Shown here in pieces: positions 26,401 through 35,018 of a DNA stretch of 64,000 nucleotides. The notes below the pieces were generated by a model. That model saw only the letters and a list, made by a program, of their open reading frames with translations. It had not been told where the DNA came from and did no database searches. Origin of the DNA: an uncultured Tenacibaculum sp. (lineage in GTDB: Bacteria > Bacteroidota > Bacteroidia > Flavobacteriales > Flavobacteriaceae); assembly GCA_937922085.1 (NCBI GenBank), contig CAKZVD010000003.1:62001-126000 (forward strand), written 5' to 3'. Both the position numbers and the translations under genes were made by a program. Each line of letters opens with the position of its first letter. Within the stretch, counting starts at the first letter, position 1.

Positions 26401-26703
26401 TACGTAGATATCTTTAACATCTAGAATAACTGGTGAATTTTCCTTTTTAGTTTCATTTATTTTTAGATCGTCTACTTTAAAAGAAATATTGGGAAAATTA
26501 CTAAAGAGTGATAAATGTGTATTCCCTATAGAAATAAAACCTTCATGGGTTTTGTTAAGATCAGCTATATGATCTTTAATAATACTATTTTGTTTTATCT
26601 TGATATATAATACTGTAACACTAAGAAAGAATAATGGTAAAAGTATTACACAAGCAATAAACCGCAACCAGAATTTTCTTTTTTTTAAGAATTCAAATTT
26701 CAT
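23494..26703 (-). CDS. AsmA-family envelope protein
   Basis: A 1069-residue protein with one N-terminal membrane anchor (about 14-34) and a very long periplasmic part of repeated beta strands, ending with the AsmA C-terminal region (LKGHVSSTITGKIRI... and YLNLKLHGNIDDFKVSMKK). AsmA-like proteins (TamB, YhdP and relatives) form long beta grooves that bridge inner and outer membranes and are linked with phospholipid transport. The length and layout are normal for Bacteroidota. It is a single-gene unit; the C-terminus is Lys-rich. Confidence 0.82.
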   Translation of the reverse strand: MKFEFLKKRKFWLRFIACVILLPLFFLSVTVLYIKIKQNSIIKDHIADLNKTHEGFISIGNTHLSLFSNFPNISFKVDDLKINETKKENSPVILDVKDIYVGFNLWDILEGNYTLKSLIVEDGFFDIVIHEDKSLNLLNALKSFDETESEEPIDFKLQKIKLNNLDIHKKDEGQNTDLETFIYEADGGFNMDNKVISGHIDTKFEMNLINNGDTTYIKHKHFDLHTDLSLNKDTGLLTIEPSGVTMEHGDFELEGKIDTKNDVDLDLKIRGTKPNFDMLIAFAPEDLIPVLERYKNAGKIYFNALVKGPTLNQQAPFFDVNFGASEAFLENTDKGKRVKDMGFKGHFTNGNDRNSRTTTFSLEDMTAKLEKGKFSGNVVINNFDKPEIDMQLNADFNLEFMTDFLNLDEVNITSGNVSLKMNFHDIIDIDNPEQALSKLNQAYFSELKIDSLSLSSKDLPAPLKKLNAHIVMNGKKATLNQFDMLLGESDISITGYLSDLPAIVHHEASPVVAHADIKSNLLDIAELTKFTATDSIPTGIDEQIKDLSAGFSFKALANAFTERKYLPKGEFFVDSLNAQLKHYPHKLHDFHVDVLIDDEDLKIKDFTGFIDDSDFHFNGLAHNYGFWMQKELNGDVDLDITLTSDLLRLEDIFSYQGENYVPEEYRHEEFEKLALHVNSSMHYKASALHSIDLELDKLNTKMHLHPLRFERFTGDFHYEDDHLVVKDFIGKIGRTSFNIGLNYYLGDNEAIKKRDNNLSFKANYIDYDQLFPPDETTEKATITVKSKTADVAAHADAFNLYKLPFTDMKFDVDLDHFIYQRIDLQDIKASLRTTQNHYIYVDTLHMNAAGGNFNMSGYFNGSNPKKIYMKPNIKTTKIDLDKFLFKFENFGQDHLVSDNLKGHVSSTITGKIRIYPDLVPDLDQSEIHMDVKVFNGKLQNYEPMKMLSSYMGDKNLKNIKFDTIQNHIDIINGRINIPNMTIESTLGHMELSGTQDLNNNIEYYLRIPWKIVRKAVLYKLFSSKKNSGNKVEEDEIIEVDPKKKVKYLNLKLHGNIDDFKVSMKKAKKK

Positions 26704-26894
26704 AATACTTATGATTATAGCAGTATAAGCTTATTAATAAATCTTTAAACTAAAAAATAACTAAAATTTTATGTAGTTATTTTTTTTAACTTTTTTCTAA
26801 TAATCTTATAAGATATTGAAAATATTAGTATGAAAACTTCTTAAAAAGATTAAAGATAAAGTATGATAATTATCAAATATAATCTATTCCATAC

Positions 26895-26916
26895 ACATTA
26901 CCACTTCACTCCTATT
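26895..26916 (+). repeat. 22-bp direct repeat, copy 1
   Basis: ACATTACCACTTCACTCCTA followed by TT; identical to 28023-28044. The pair flanks the DUF6642 gene at a distance of 1.1 kb. Confidence 0.75.
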
Positions 26917-27073
26917 CCTTCGACTCTTGCTCAGGATAAACTTATTTAGGGGAAAGAGTATTCTATTACATTTTAAAGAAACATTTGAGAAGAAAAAATC
27001 AAAGAAGATTTGTCTTTGGGGAAAGCTTTTTACTAAAGCAAAGTTACTCTTCGGTTTCGCTCAGGACAAACTC

Positions 27074-27216
27074 CAGGCAGAACATTATAGTACAAATTGT
27101 ATGGTATTCAAGTTTTATAAGAATATCTCGTGTTTGTAGCTATAATTTTATATAGAGTTTATATTGAGTCGACAATCGAAATATTAAATATTCCAGAATC
27201 TTCTCGTTTATATATA
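27074..27216 (+). repeat. Dispersed intergenic repeat, partial copy C
   Basis: Begins GGCAGAACATTATAGTACAAA like copy B near 15857, continues TTGTATGGTATTCAAGTTTTATA like copy A near 10995, and ends in ATTAAATATTCCAGAATCTT then CTCGTTTATAT (27183 onward), the start of the A/B core. The remainder of the core is missing. Confidence 0.6.
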
Positions 27217-27252
27217 AATCTAATCACTCAATCTTTTTTACTACTCTCACTA

Positions 27253-27852
27253 TTAGTAATACAATCTAAAATCAAGCAGCGTACATAGTTTATAATGTTT
27301 TTGATATAATTTTTCAACAACATTTAACATGTCATCATCTTCTTTAAATAAGTTAAAAAATACGCTATCAAGGTTTGAGCTAGAAATTCCATTAAACTCA
27401 TTACCGTATCCAGAAATAGCTCTAGCACCAGTAATATCTAAAAAATATTGAAACTCTTCTTCTTCTAAATCGAGAACTTTTGCGTTTGAAAAATGTAAGA
27501 TTTTGTCGTTTAATCGTCCTTCAAAAATTTCTGCAACTTCCTGTAAACTATAGTAATAATCATTTAAACAAATACTATTAGCTTCACCTGTTATAACCAA
27601 ATAGATTATTTCATAATTTTTAAAATAATGATCATCCAATACTAATGTATTTAAACTTGCTTCAAAACCTTCAATGGTATCGCATGTTTTATAAATACTA
27701 GCTACTCCATATTGCATGGCCAATTGTTCTAATTTTTTTTGTGTTTCAGTAACCTGTTCCGTTTCTATATCATAAACAGCTTCTAAACAGTAAACAAAAT
27801 AATCTGTATCTATTAATTGTTTTTGAGGTAATTTCTGTCTTGTTTTTAACAA
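27253..27852 (-). CDS. DUF6642-family protein (caspase-like fold suspected)
   Basis: A 199-residue acidic protein that I assign to DUF6642, found in Flavobacteriia and of unknown function. The segments IIYLVITGEANSICLND, ILHFSNAKVLDLEEEEFQYF and TGARAISGYGNEF followed by SSSNLDSVFFNLF follow the strand order seen in caspase-like (clan CD) domains, where a HFSSC-type motif carries the catalytic cysteine; here the position reads HFSNA, so it would be inactive. That link is my inference. The start appears to be TTG at 27852, because a TGA lies two codons upstream and no ATG is near. It is flanked by 22-bp direct repeats. Confidence 0.55.
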   Translation of the reverse strand: MLKTRQKLPQKQLIDTDYFVYCLEAVYDIETEQVTETQKKLEQLAMQYGVASIYKTCDTIEGFEASLNTLVLDDHYFKNYEIIYLVITGEANSICLNDYYYSLQEVAEIFEGRLNDKILHFSNAKVLDLEEEEFQYFLDITGARAISGYGNEFNGISSSNLDSVFFNLFKEDDDMLNVVEKLYQKHYKLCTLLDFRLYY

Positions 27853-28262
27853 ATTTCAGGATTTATAAAAAATATATAAATGCAAAAATAATATAACTCT
27901 TTTATTTTTTTAGTCATTTCATATAAAATGCATAAAAACTATTAAGAGTTATTTTAATTTAAATACTCAAACAATATTTTATTTTTTTTAAATAAACTAG
28001 ATTATAATTATTAATAGCATAAACATTACCACTTCACTCCTATTATTATCAAGTGAAAATTGTTCAATTTTACCATCGTATTTCCAATTGCTTAGTCTAT
28101 TCCAAATTCACATATTTAATTAATAATTATACTTTTTATAATAAAGTATATTTTAATACACTGTATAATATTTATACTTAAATTTGTGTTTTTAAGATCA
28201 AACAATATTGTAGTATTTTTAAAATACTCATTTTTATAATTAAATACATTTCTTACGTAATT
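27853..28262. other. Intergenic region with second direct repeat and a -7 box
   Basis: No gene is seen in 410 bp of AT-rich DNA. It holds the second 22-bp direct repeat (28023-28044) and a Bacteroidota-type -7 box TAAATTTG at 28179-28186, 77 bp upstream of the half-helicase gene. A convincing -33 TTTG partner is not visible. Confidence 0.5.
28023..28044 (+). repeat. 22-bp direct repeat, copy 2
   Basis: Identical to 26895-26916 and in the same orientation, on the other side of the DUF6642 gene. Confidence 0.75.
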
Positions 28263-28877
28263 ATGCCTTTTAAAAAATTAGATTCTATTATAAAAGAGAA
28301 GTTAGTAGAATTAGATTTTAATACTCCTACTCCATTTCAAACTAAAAGTATTCCTGTAATAAAAAGTGGAACCAATTTATTTTGTATTGCCCCTAAAAAC
28401 AGTGGTAAAACAACAGCATTGATTCTTACTACAATGCAGAAATTAAAATGTAAAGCAGTTGGGACATCTGCTAGAGCTACTGTTTTAGTAGAAAATAATG
28501 AGAAAGCTTTGGAATTATATGAAGCTTTTTTAAAATTCACAAAAAGTACTTCACTACGTGTTTATGTTTGTGATGAAAGAGAGCATATAGATTTACTAAA
28601 ATCTGAAATATTTGAAGGAGTAGATATTTTAATTGCCACTCCTAAAACTATGAATAAACTTTTGTTATTAGAAGGTGTAAATACAACACAATTAAAAATA
28701 TTTAGTATTGATAATGCTGAATTTTTATCTAAGAGTTCTGTAAATGCAGATGTGTTAGCAATTACGCAAAGTATTCATAAATGTCAATATGTTATTTATT
28801 TAGAAAAAATGAATACTGCAGTACAAAATTTAGAGAATCATTTTATGCATTATGCTCGAAAAATTACTTTTAAATAA
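28263..28877 (+). CDS. Half DEAD-box helicase (single RecA domain, degenerate DEAD)
   Basis: A 204-residue protein equal to only the first RecA-like domain of a DEAD-box RNA helicase. The Q motif (TPTPFQTKSIP, 21-31), Walker A (APKNSGKTT, 43-51) and the ATPKTM segment (125-130) are present, but the DEAD box reads DNAE (150-153) and the second RecA domain is absent. The change removes the catalytic Glu, so it could bind ATP but hardly hydrolyse it. There is no broken helicase tail downstream: the next gene converges 2 bp later. Probably a regulatory or RNA-binding derivative rather than a pseudogene, since the frame is intact. Confidence 0.65.
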   Translation: MPFKKLDSIIKEKLVELDFNTPTPFQTKSIPVIKSGTNLFCIAPKNSGKTTALILTTMQKLKCKAVGTSARATVLVENNEKALELYEAFLKFTKSTSLRVYVCDEREHIDLLKSEIFEGVDILIATPKTMNKLLLLEGVNTTQLKIFSIDNAEFLSKSSVNADVLAITQSIHKCQYVIYLEKMNTAVQNLENHFMHYARKITFK

Positions 28878-28879
28878 TA

Positions 28880-30055
28880 TTATTTAATAAAAGCTGGTAT
28901 AACAACTTCAGAAATTTGCTTCATTATTTTATCTTCTCTATCATGGCCAGAAATTACAATAGTTAAGTCAAGTTCTTCAATCACTATTACACGTTGTCCA
29001 CCGCCTCCCCAAGCAAATGTAGTATCATAATCTTTATTACCTACTGTTATAACTGTTTGATACCAAAAATAACCATAACGATAACTTTTAGGCATCCAAT
29101 CTTGAGTAGGTTTAACAATTCCGCTAGTAGCTTTGGTAAGATATTCTTTAGAAATAAGCTGTTCACCTTTAAATTTACCTTTGTTTAAAACCAAATTGCC
29201 CAATTTAATCATATCACGAGATTTTAGACTCACACGCCATCCTGCTTCTGGTATACCACTAACATGATTTAACCATTTATAATTTGTAATACCTAGTTTA
29301 TCAAGTAATTCACTTTTAATAAAATTCTCGGCAGTTCCTGGTACAACGGCATTAATAACTGCCATAACTAATATTGGATTGAAATTACCATACAAATAAG
29401 CTTGTGACTCTGAAGTAATAGGTTTACTATACTCAAGAAGTGTCTGAACTAACCCTTCTCCTTTTAAACGAACGGAATCCTTTTCTACTTCTTTCCACTT
29501 GTCTCTATCAATAGTAAGTCCACCATGCATAGTTAATGCCTTATGAAGTGTGATTTTATCTGCTCCATTAACTAATTTTTTGGGATTTAAATCTTTTAAA
29601 AAACTAATCAAAGGTTTGTTTAAATCTTCCATAGTCAAATACCCCAATTGAATAACACGTCCTAGTATTAATGAGGTGTATGCTTTAGTTGCAGATGCTT
29701 GTCCGTGAGGTAAATTAATACGTCCTTTTTTGTAATAAGATTCAAAAACTAATTTATTTTTATGTGAAATTAGTAATGCATCATAATTACCATGTTTATC
29801 ATCAAAAATGTCTTGAGATAGTTTAAGAATTGAGTTTAAGTCATTCTTATTAACAGATAATTTACCAACAGATATACCATCTTTTCTATCATCTGGAGCT
29901 ATATTAACATACGCTTCTTTAAGGTTTGGAATGTCCTTAAATGACATAAGCATTTCAGCTTTTGTAGCTTCATATATTGCTTTGGTTTGTTGAGCAGAGC
30001 TACAAATTGTAAGCATAAGAAAAATTAAAAGTAATAGTATTGTTTTGTTTTTCAT
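28880..30055 (-). CDS. Serine hydrolase, beta-lactamase (class C/penicillin-binding) family
   Basis: A 391-residue exported protein (signal peptide about 1-21, ending CSSAQ) with the beta-lactamase/esterase fold. The catalytic SxxK is SATK (121-124), the second motif is YGN (in YLYGNFNP), and a glycine-rich WGGGGQ replaces the KTG/HxG motif. Members act as D-Ala-D-Ala peptidases, esterases or amidases; the precise substrate is unknown. It is the first of three minus-strand genes that look like a set of exported hydrolytic or propeller proteins beside the kinase/regulator pair at 33-34.8 kb. Confidence 0.75.
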   Translation of the reverse strand: MKNKTILLLLIFLMLTICSSAQQTKAIYEATKAEMLMSFKDIPNLKEAYVNIAPDDRKDGISVGKLSVNKNDLNSILKLSQDIFDDKHGNYDALLISHKNKLVFESYYKKGRINLPHGQASATKAYTSLILGRVIQLGYLTMEDLNKPLISFLKDLNPKKLVNGADKITLHKALTMHGGLTIDRDKWKEVEKDSVRLKGEGLVQTLLEYSKPITSESQAYLYGNFNPILVMAVINAVVPGTAENFIKSELLDKLGITNYKWLNHVSGIPEAGWRVSLKSRDMIKLGNLVLNKGKFKGEQLISKEYLTKATSGIVKPTQDWMPKSYRYGYFWYQTVITVGNKDYDTTFAWGGGGQRVIVIEELDLTIVISGHDREDKIMKQISEVVIPAFIK

Positions 30056-30092
30056 CTTTTAAATTATTTATAAATGTTTAAATAACTAATTG

Positions 30093-30959
30093 TTAATTAT
30101 TGTTTTTCATAAGTTCTTTTTTTAACTGAATAAAATTCACCCAATAAGGACTTCCTACCACATATCTGCTTCCATCTTCTTTAATCATTACATCTCCTTT
30201 CCAAAAAAATAAATATTTCCCGTCTGGTGTTACTCTCGCATGCTGTTCATAAAGTGGTGTATTTATCTTACCTCCTAAGTTAATTGCTGTTCCCCATGAA
30301 CCATCTTTCTGTCGAAAACTAATATAGATATCAGGAATATTTTCACCTTCTTTCTCTGCATCCCATATTAAATAAGATTCATCTGGAGCAATAAAAGGAT
30401 GAGCAATATATTTACCTGTGTTAATTGCCTTGCTCATTTTAATTGGCTTTTCATACTTGCCATTTATAAGGCGTGAATAACTCATATGTCCACTACCATC
30501 CTTGAAATCTAAAACATAAAAATAGTATGTCCCTATAGCTGAGACCGAAAAACCTACAATGGGAATGTCTTTGAAAGGTTTATGTTTTTTTATCTCTGAT
30601 AAACTAGGATTGTATAGTCTTTCATATTTTTTTATATCGGTTGACAAATTAGGCTTCCTATTCCATCTATTATTTTTGTACTGCATAACAACCAATGTTG
30701 ATTCTTTATATTTTCCCCCAGATCTAGTAAAAGAGAATTCCTTCATATTTGGTGAAAATGTTACAACACTTTCTAAATATTGCTTTGTAGCAACAATATC
30801 TGGAGCAAATAATTTAGGTATTAAGCCTGGTATATTTTTATCTAAATATCGATTTTCCATGGTTGGAAAAACAGAATCATTTGTAATACTCACTTGAGCA
30901 AAGCCATTATTTATTAGTATAAGAAATGTTATGAGTAATAGTCCTGTTTTATTTTTCAT
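30093..30959 (-). CDS. TolB-like PD40 propeller protein, exported
   Basis: A 288-residue exported protein (signal peptide about 1-21, NNGFAQ). PD40/WD40-like repeats are visible as FSPNMKEFSFTRSG, FIAPDESYLIWDAE and VTPDGKYLFFWKG, typical of TolB-type beta propellers that bind other proteins or sugars. No enzyme motif. It lies between two serine hydrolase genes on the same strand (37-bp and 59-bp gaps) and may share their transcript. Confidence 0.62.
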   Translation of the reverse strand: MKNKTGLLLITFLILINNGFAQVSITNDSVFPTMENRYLDKNIPGLIPKLFAPDIVATKQYLESVVTFSPNMKEFSFTRSGGKYKESTLVVMQYKNNRWNRKPNLSTDIKKYERLYNPSLSEIKKHKPFKDIPIVGFSVSAIGTYYFYVLDFKDGSGHMSYSRLINGKYEKPIKMSKAINTGKYIAHPFIAPDESYLIWDAEKEGENIPDIYISFRQKDGSWGTAINLGGKINTPLYEQHARVTPDGKYLFFWKGDVMIKEDGSRYVVGSPYWVNFIQLKKELMKNNN

Positions 30960-31018
30960 TATATATATTGTTTATAAATATTTCTTAATGGAATTTACAG
31001 ACTAAATAGAAATCCCTT

Positions 31019-32851
31019 TTATTCGTTTGCTTGTAATTCCTTAAGTTTATTCTTGACTTCATTATTTTTCGGATTTAATTCAAGTGATTTGGAGTAATTT
31101 AAAATGGCTAAATCAGTTTTTCCCATTTTCATACAGGCTTTTGCATAACTTTCATATACTTTAAAACTATTTGGATAAAGCATCATATTTAATTTGAAAG
31201 TGTTTTGAGACAATATCATTCTGTCATTATGGTAAAAACGATCTCCAAGATCATTCAAATATTCTTCAGTAACAGTAGGATGTGTTGCATCTTTTTCAAT
31301 GATACTTTTATATACTTTAAGTGCTTTTTCTAAATTACCTTCAAGAAGAAATTCTATAGGTTCTTTTTTATCCGCATCTATTTTAACAAAAGTGGTACTA
31401 ATAGTTTTATCATTTCTATTGAGGAAAAGAAAATTACCGATTCCATTTTTAGAATTTGACTTAAACTGAATAAGACGATTAGAATTTCTTCTCACAAAAC
31501 TACTGTCTGAAACTTTGATTAACTCTTTAGCTTCTACATCAAGTATATTTTTATAAAATAGTTGATTGTTTTTTTGAAAAATTGTTACTATTTCTTTTTC
31601 AGACTGATACTTGCCTGTAACTTCATCTGCTAAAGACTTTTCAATTTCTATTTTTTTATATATTGGTAAATAATTGTCCCATTTATAAGAAAGAGCTACA
31701 GAGCGAATGACTTCTTCATTAAAAGCAGGATATGTAGAATTGGTTAATACAACCACACCAAAGTCTTTATCTCTATGAGCCATCATTAATCCAAAAAAAC
31801 CTCTATTCCATCCCCAATGATAAAAATAGTTTTCATCTTTCTCTTTCTTAATTCCAAATCCTAAACCATATTTAAACTGTGATCTATAATAACTATTTGT
31901 TCCATATGGCGTAAGCATTAACGTTGTCATATCTTTTGATAGCCCTTTAACACTATTCTCTTTTAAGGTTTGTTGTATATTAATTGTAAATTTCGCAAAG
32001 TCTTCTGCTGTTGTCCATAACCCGTTCGAAGCCATTACTGGATAATGGTGTCCTTTACCTTTTACCATTGACCCCTCTTGTAAATAACCAGTTGCTGCCA
32101 TCTTTAATTGTTCTGTAGAAAGCGATTGATTAAACGTACTATTTTTCATTGCTAAAGGTTTTAAAACTAATTCATTCATTAGATCAGGGAACTTTTCTCC
32201 TTCAACATCTATCATCATTTGTTGTATGATTGCATAACCACCTGCTGAAATATAAATACGTTCATCTGGTTCTTTATTTACAAAAATTGAATTGTTTTTA
32301 ACTGGAAGAGTTCCATTTAAAATTTCTATAAGTGTTGGTACAGTTGAATCTGTATTATATCCTGAAATTGCATGAACGTTTATTCCTGCGGAATGATTTA
32401 AAAGATTTTTTAAAGTAGCTTTCTTTTCTGTTGTAAATTCATTGTTTGGTAATTGCCAAGATTTTAAATAACTATTAATGTTTTCATTTAAAGCTACTTT
32501 GTTTTGTTGTACCAAACTTAATGCACCATAAGCAGTTACCGGCATGCTTAGTAAAGATGCTTGAAAAAGTGTTTTCCTAGTTACAGGAGATTCACTTTTG
32601 ATATCCATAACACCATATCCTTTAGCCCATTCAATTTTACCATTATGTATTATAGCAATACTGGCACCTGGAATTCCATAGTGTTTCATACGTTCTTCTA
32701 TAGACCAAGTTGAGTCACCTTCTATGTATACTGGTGTGGTAAGGCTCGTTTCTACTTTTTTAATTAAATCAATTGTAGTATTTACCTTAGGTTTTTCTAC
32801 ACATGACTGAAAAAAAACTATAATGAAGAAGATTGATATACTATTTTTCAT
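31019..32851 (-). CDS. Beta-lactamase-family protein with lost catalytic residues and TPR tail (pseudoenzyme)
   Basis: A 610-residue lipoprotein (FFQSC, C17). Residues about 45-400 follow the serine beta-lactamase-like fold closely, but the active-site SxxK box reads LLSM: in FQASLLSMPVTA the Ser and Lys positions are L100 and M103. The second motif Tyr (YSGGGY in relatives) is I201, with a Tyr just before it. The third motif (HWGWNRGF) is kept. Residues about 510-610 hold TPR repeats (AILNYSKSLELNPKNNEVKN). So the fold is kept while catalysis is lost, suggesting a binding or sensing role. The frame is intact, arguing against a pseudogene. Confidence 0.72.
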   Translation of the reverse strand: MKNSISIFFIIVFFQSCVEKPKVNTTIDLIKKVETSLTTPVYIEGDSTWSIEERMKHYGIPGASIAIIHNGKIEWAKGYGVMDIKSESPVTRKTLFQASLLSMPVTAYGALSLVQQNKVALNENINSYLKSWQLPNNEFTTEKKATLKNLLNHSAGINVHAISGYNTDSTVPTLIEILNGTLPVKNNSIFVNKEPDERIYISAGGYAIIQQMMIDVEGEKFPDLMNELVLKPLAMKNSTFNQSLSTEQLKMAATGYLQEGSMVKGKGHHYPVMASNGLWTTAEDFAKFTINIQQTLKENSVKGLSKDMTTLMLTPYGTNSYYRSQFKYGLGFGIKKEKDENYFYHWGWNRGFFGLMMAHRDKDFGVVVLTNSTYPAFNEEVIRSVALSYKWDNYLPIYKKIEIEKSLADEVTGKYQSEKEIVTIFQKNNQLFYKNILDVEAKELIKVSDSSFVRRNSNRLIQFKSNSKNGIGNFLFLNRNDKTISTTFVKIDADKKEPIEFLLEGNLEKALKVYKSIIEKDATHPTVTEEYLNDLGDRFYHNDRMILSQNTFKLNMMLYPNSFKVYESYAKACMKMGKTDLAILNYSKSLELNPKNNEVKNKLKELQANE

Positions 32852-33065
32852 GTTTTTTATTTGAATAATTGATGCTAAAAAAAGAATAGGTTTTTTAGTT
32901 ATTTGTTGAATAAAAATAGATTTAAATCTTTGTTTAAAAATTTAAATAGGATAAGCACAATAATTAAATGATAAAATCATTTCATCATTGATATATTGCT
33001 TTTGTAAGAAATTATAGATATTTATATATGTAGATAGTATCTTTAATTTTTAATAAAATAATTTT

Positions 33066-34070
33066 ATGCTTAAAAAATCTTTAAAACATACTATACTACT
33101 TAATACAGGAGCATTTTTATTAGTACTCATTCTTGAAATATTGAGTTTATGGTTATTTAAAGATAACTTTGATACTACATATTCTTTTTACTTACATAAC
33201 CTAAGTTATACAGCTATTATTATGGTTATTATTTGGATAAATCATTTTATTTTCATCCCTTTTCTCTTAGATAAAAAAATCTATTTTTTATATGGAATAT
33301 TACTCATTGGAAGTATATTCATTGCTTCTTATATAAAAGCATATCCTAACTGGATTGGTGTTTATAAAATGTTCTTTTTTCTTATTTATACTACCGGAAC
33401 GGGAATGGCTGCTTTCTTTTTAAGAAGAAATATAATCATTCAAAGAGAAAATACTGAGAAAGCAACATTACAAAAAGAGATGGAGCTTAACTATTTAAAA
33501 GAGCAAGTAAATCCTCATTTTTTATTTAATTCATTGAATAGTATTTATTCACTTTCTAGACAACAATCGTTAGAAACTCCAGAAGTTGTAATGCAACTTT
33601 CAGAATTAATGAGATATCAACTAGAAAGTTCTAAAAAAGACACTGTTTTATTAAAAGAAGAACTCGGTTTTATAGAGAATTATTTATTACTTGAAGAAAA
33701 ACGATTAAGTGAACGCTGTACTATTGAATTTTTAATTACAGGGGATTTATTAGAGTTAAAAATAGCTCCAATGCTATTAATTCCTTTTGTTGAAAATGCT
33801 GTTAAACATGGAGCTCAGAGCACTAATGAGCAAAGCACAATTGATATTTCTATTACTATAAAAGAATCTGCTTTTCATTTTTGTGTAATTAACTCTAAGC
33901 CTTCCATAATTTCTGAATCGAAAAGAAAAGGAATGGGACTAGAAAATGTAAAAAGACGTTTAAATTTATTATATTCTAATTCTCACTCATTAGAAATTGA
34001 TGATAAAGAGAAATTATATTGTGTAAATTTAGCTATTGATTTAAGAGTAAAGAATAAAGTTAATGATTAA
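33066..34070 (+). CDS. LytS-type sensor histidine kinase
   Basis: A 334-residue membrane kinase with four membrane segments in the first 120 residues, then a His_kinase domain (NPHFLFNSLNSIY, phosphoacceptor H151) and HATPase_c (LLIPFVENAVKHG, KGMGLENVKRRL). It overlaps the response regulator gene by 8 bp, so the two proteins are made together. It is divergent from the gene set at 28.9-32.9 kb; those exported hydrolase-like genes could be the regulated targets, though no operator was identified. Confidence 0.85.
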   Translation: MLKKSLKHTILLNTGAFLLVLILEILSLWLFKDNFDTTYSFYLHNLSYTAIIMVIIWINHFIFIPFLLDKKIYFLYGILLIGSIFIASYIKAYPNWIGVYKMFFFLIYTTGTGMAAFFLRRNIIIQRENTEKATLQKEMELNYLKEQVNPHFLFNSLNSIYSLSRQQSLETPEVVMQLSELMRYQLESSKKDTVLLKEELGFIENYLLLEEKRLSERCTIEFLITGDLLELKIAPMLLIPFVENAVKHGAQSTNEQSTIDISITIKESAFHFCVINSKPSIISESKRKGMGLENVKRRLNLLYSNSHSLEIDDKEKLYCVNLAIDLRVKNKVND

Positions 34071-34758
34071 AATAGGCATTATAGATGACGAAATACTAGC
34101 ACGTAAAGTGTTAGAAGATTATTGTTCTAAAATTGATAGTTTCGAAGTAGTATTAAATAGTGGTAATCCTCTTGAATTCATCAATTTTATTCAACAAAAT
34201 GAGGTTGATTTGGTTTTTCTTGATATAGAAATGCCAGAATTGAATGGTATGGAAATTTTACGTTCCATGATACAACCTCCTAAAGTTATTTTAACAACAG
34301 CTTATTCTGAATATGCTTTAGAAAGTTATAACTATGGAGTTGTAGATTACTTATTAAAACCTATAAAAATTGAACGTTTTTTAAAAGCAATAAACAAAAT
34401 TTCAGTTTCAAAAATAGCGCCTTCTAAAAAAAATAGTAAAAAAGAAGAACTTCAAATAAAACATGATGGAATGCCAGTTAATATTCCATTTAAATCAATT
34501 CAGTATATCCAAAGTTTTGGAAATTATTTAAAAATTTTTACAGATTCAAGAATGTTCTTAATTTCTGATACACTTATTAATATTACGACCTTATTATCTG
34601 ATAATTTTCAGCGAACACACAAATCATATATAGCTAATTTAGATAGGGTTACAAAAGCTACTAAAGCATATTTATTAATTGAAAACAATACTATTCCTGT
34701 AAGTGCTATGTACAAGGTTATTGTGTTTGAAAAACTGGAAGTTTTAGCTAAACTATAA
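34063..34758 (+). CDS. LytTR-family response regulator
   Basis: A 231-residue regulator: receiver domain with D54 (VFLDIEMP) and acidic pair D8/D9, then a LytTR DNA-binding domain (about 135-231; FQRTHKSYIANLDRVTKA). The start overlaps the kinase stop by 8 bp. It is a partner to the kinase at 33066 and a paralogue of the regulator at 16245-16928. Confidence 0.85.
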   Translation: MIKIGIIDDEILARKVLEDYCSKIDSFEVVLNSGNPLEFINFIQQNEVDLVFLDIEMPELNGMEILRSMIQPPKVILTTAYSEYALESYNYGVVDYLLKPIKIERFLKAINKISVSKIAPSKKNSKKEELQIKHDGMPVNIPFKSIQYIQSFGNYLKIFTDSRMFLISDTLINITTLLSDNFQRTHKSYIANLDRVTKATKAYLLIENNTIPVSAMYKVIVFEKLEVLAKL

Positions 34759-35018
34759 AACAGTTAATGCCCGTTCCTACTCTTCTATTTAAGATTATTT
34801 TATTCATTTTTAAAATTGTACCTCTTTTAGAACTTAAATTTTCTATACTAAATTGACTTTTCTTAATGCATGTAATTATTTTACCATTTCACAAAAATTA
34901 ATACTTAATTCATTATATTTTAATTACTATGTTTTTAAAAAAATCAAATAGTTTTAATGACAAGAAAATAAGATTAATATAAAATCAACTTTTCGTATTT
35001 AAATACAATATTAAAACA
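34759..35018. other. AT-rich spacer after the second two-component pair
   Basis: Nothing recognisable is seen between the regulator stop and the Cys-rich peptide gene; no clear terminator hairpin was found. Confidence 0.4.

Larger units (their letters stand above)
26704..27252. other. Repeat-rich intergenic region
   Basis: No gene is seen in 549 bp. It contains the first 22-bp direct repeat (26895-26916), two degenerate TTCG..GCTCAGGA(T/C)AAACT elements (about 26919-26942 and 27048-27073) of a kind common between Bacteroidota genes, and dispersed repeat copy C. A 70-codon frame at 26927-27139 is assembled from these repeats and is not a gene. Confidence 0.6.

Noticed and set aside
26927..27139. 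70-codon open frame on the plus strand
   Set aside because: It is built from intergenic repeat units (TTCG..GCTCAGGA type) and dispersed repeat C, with a non-standard start and no protein-like composition.
31019..32851. Calling the 610-residue beta-lactamase homologue a pseudogene
   Set aside because: The frame is uninterrupted, the signal sequence, fold and TPR tail are intact, and the replaced residues are all catalytic ones, which suggests a pseudoenzyme rather than random decay.
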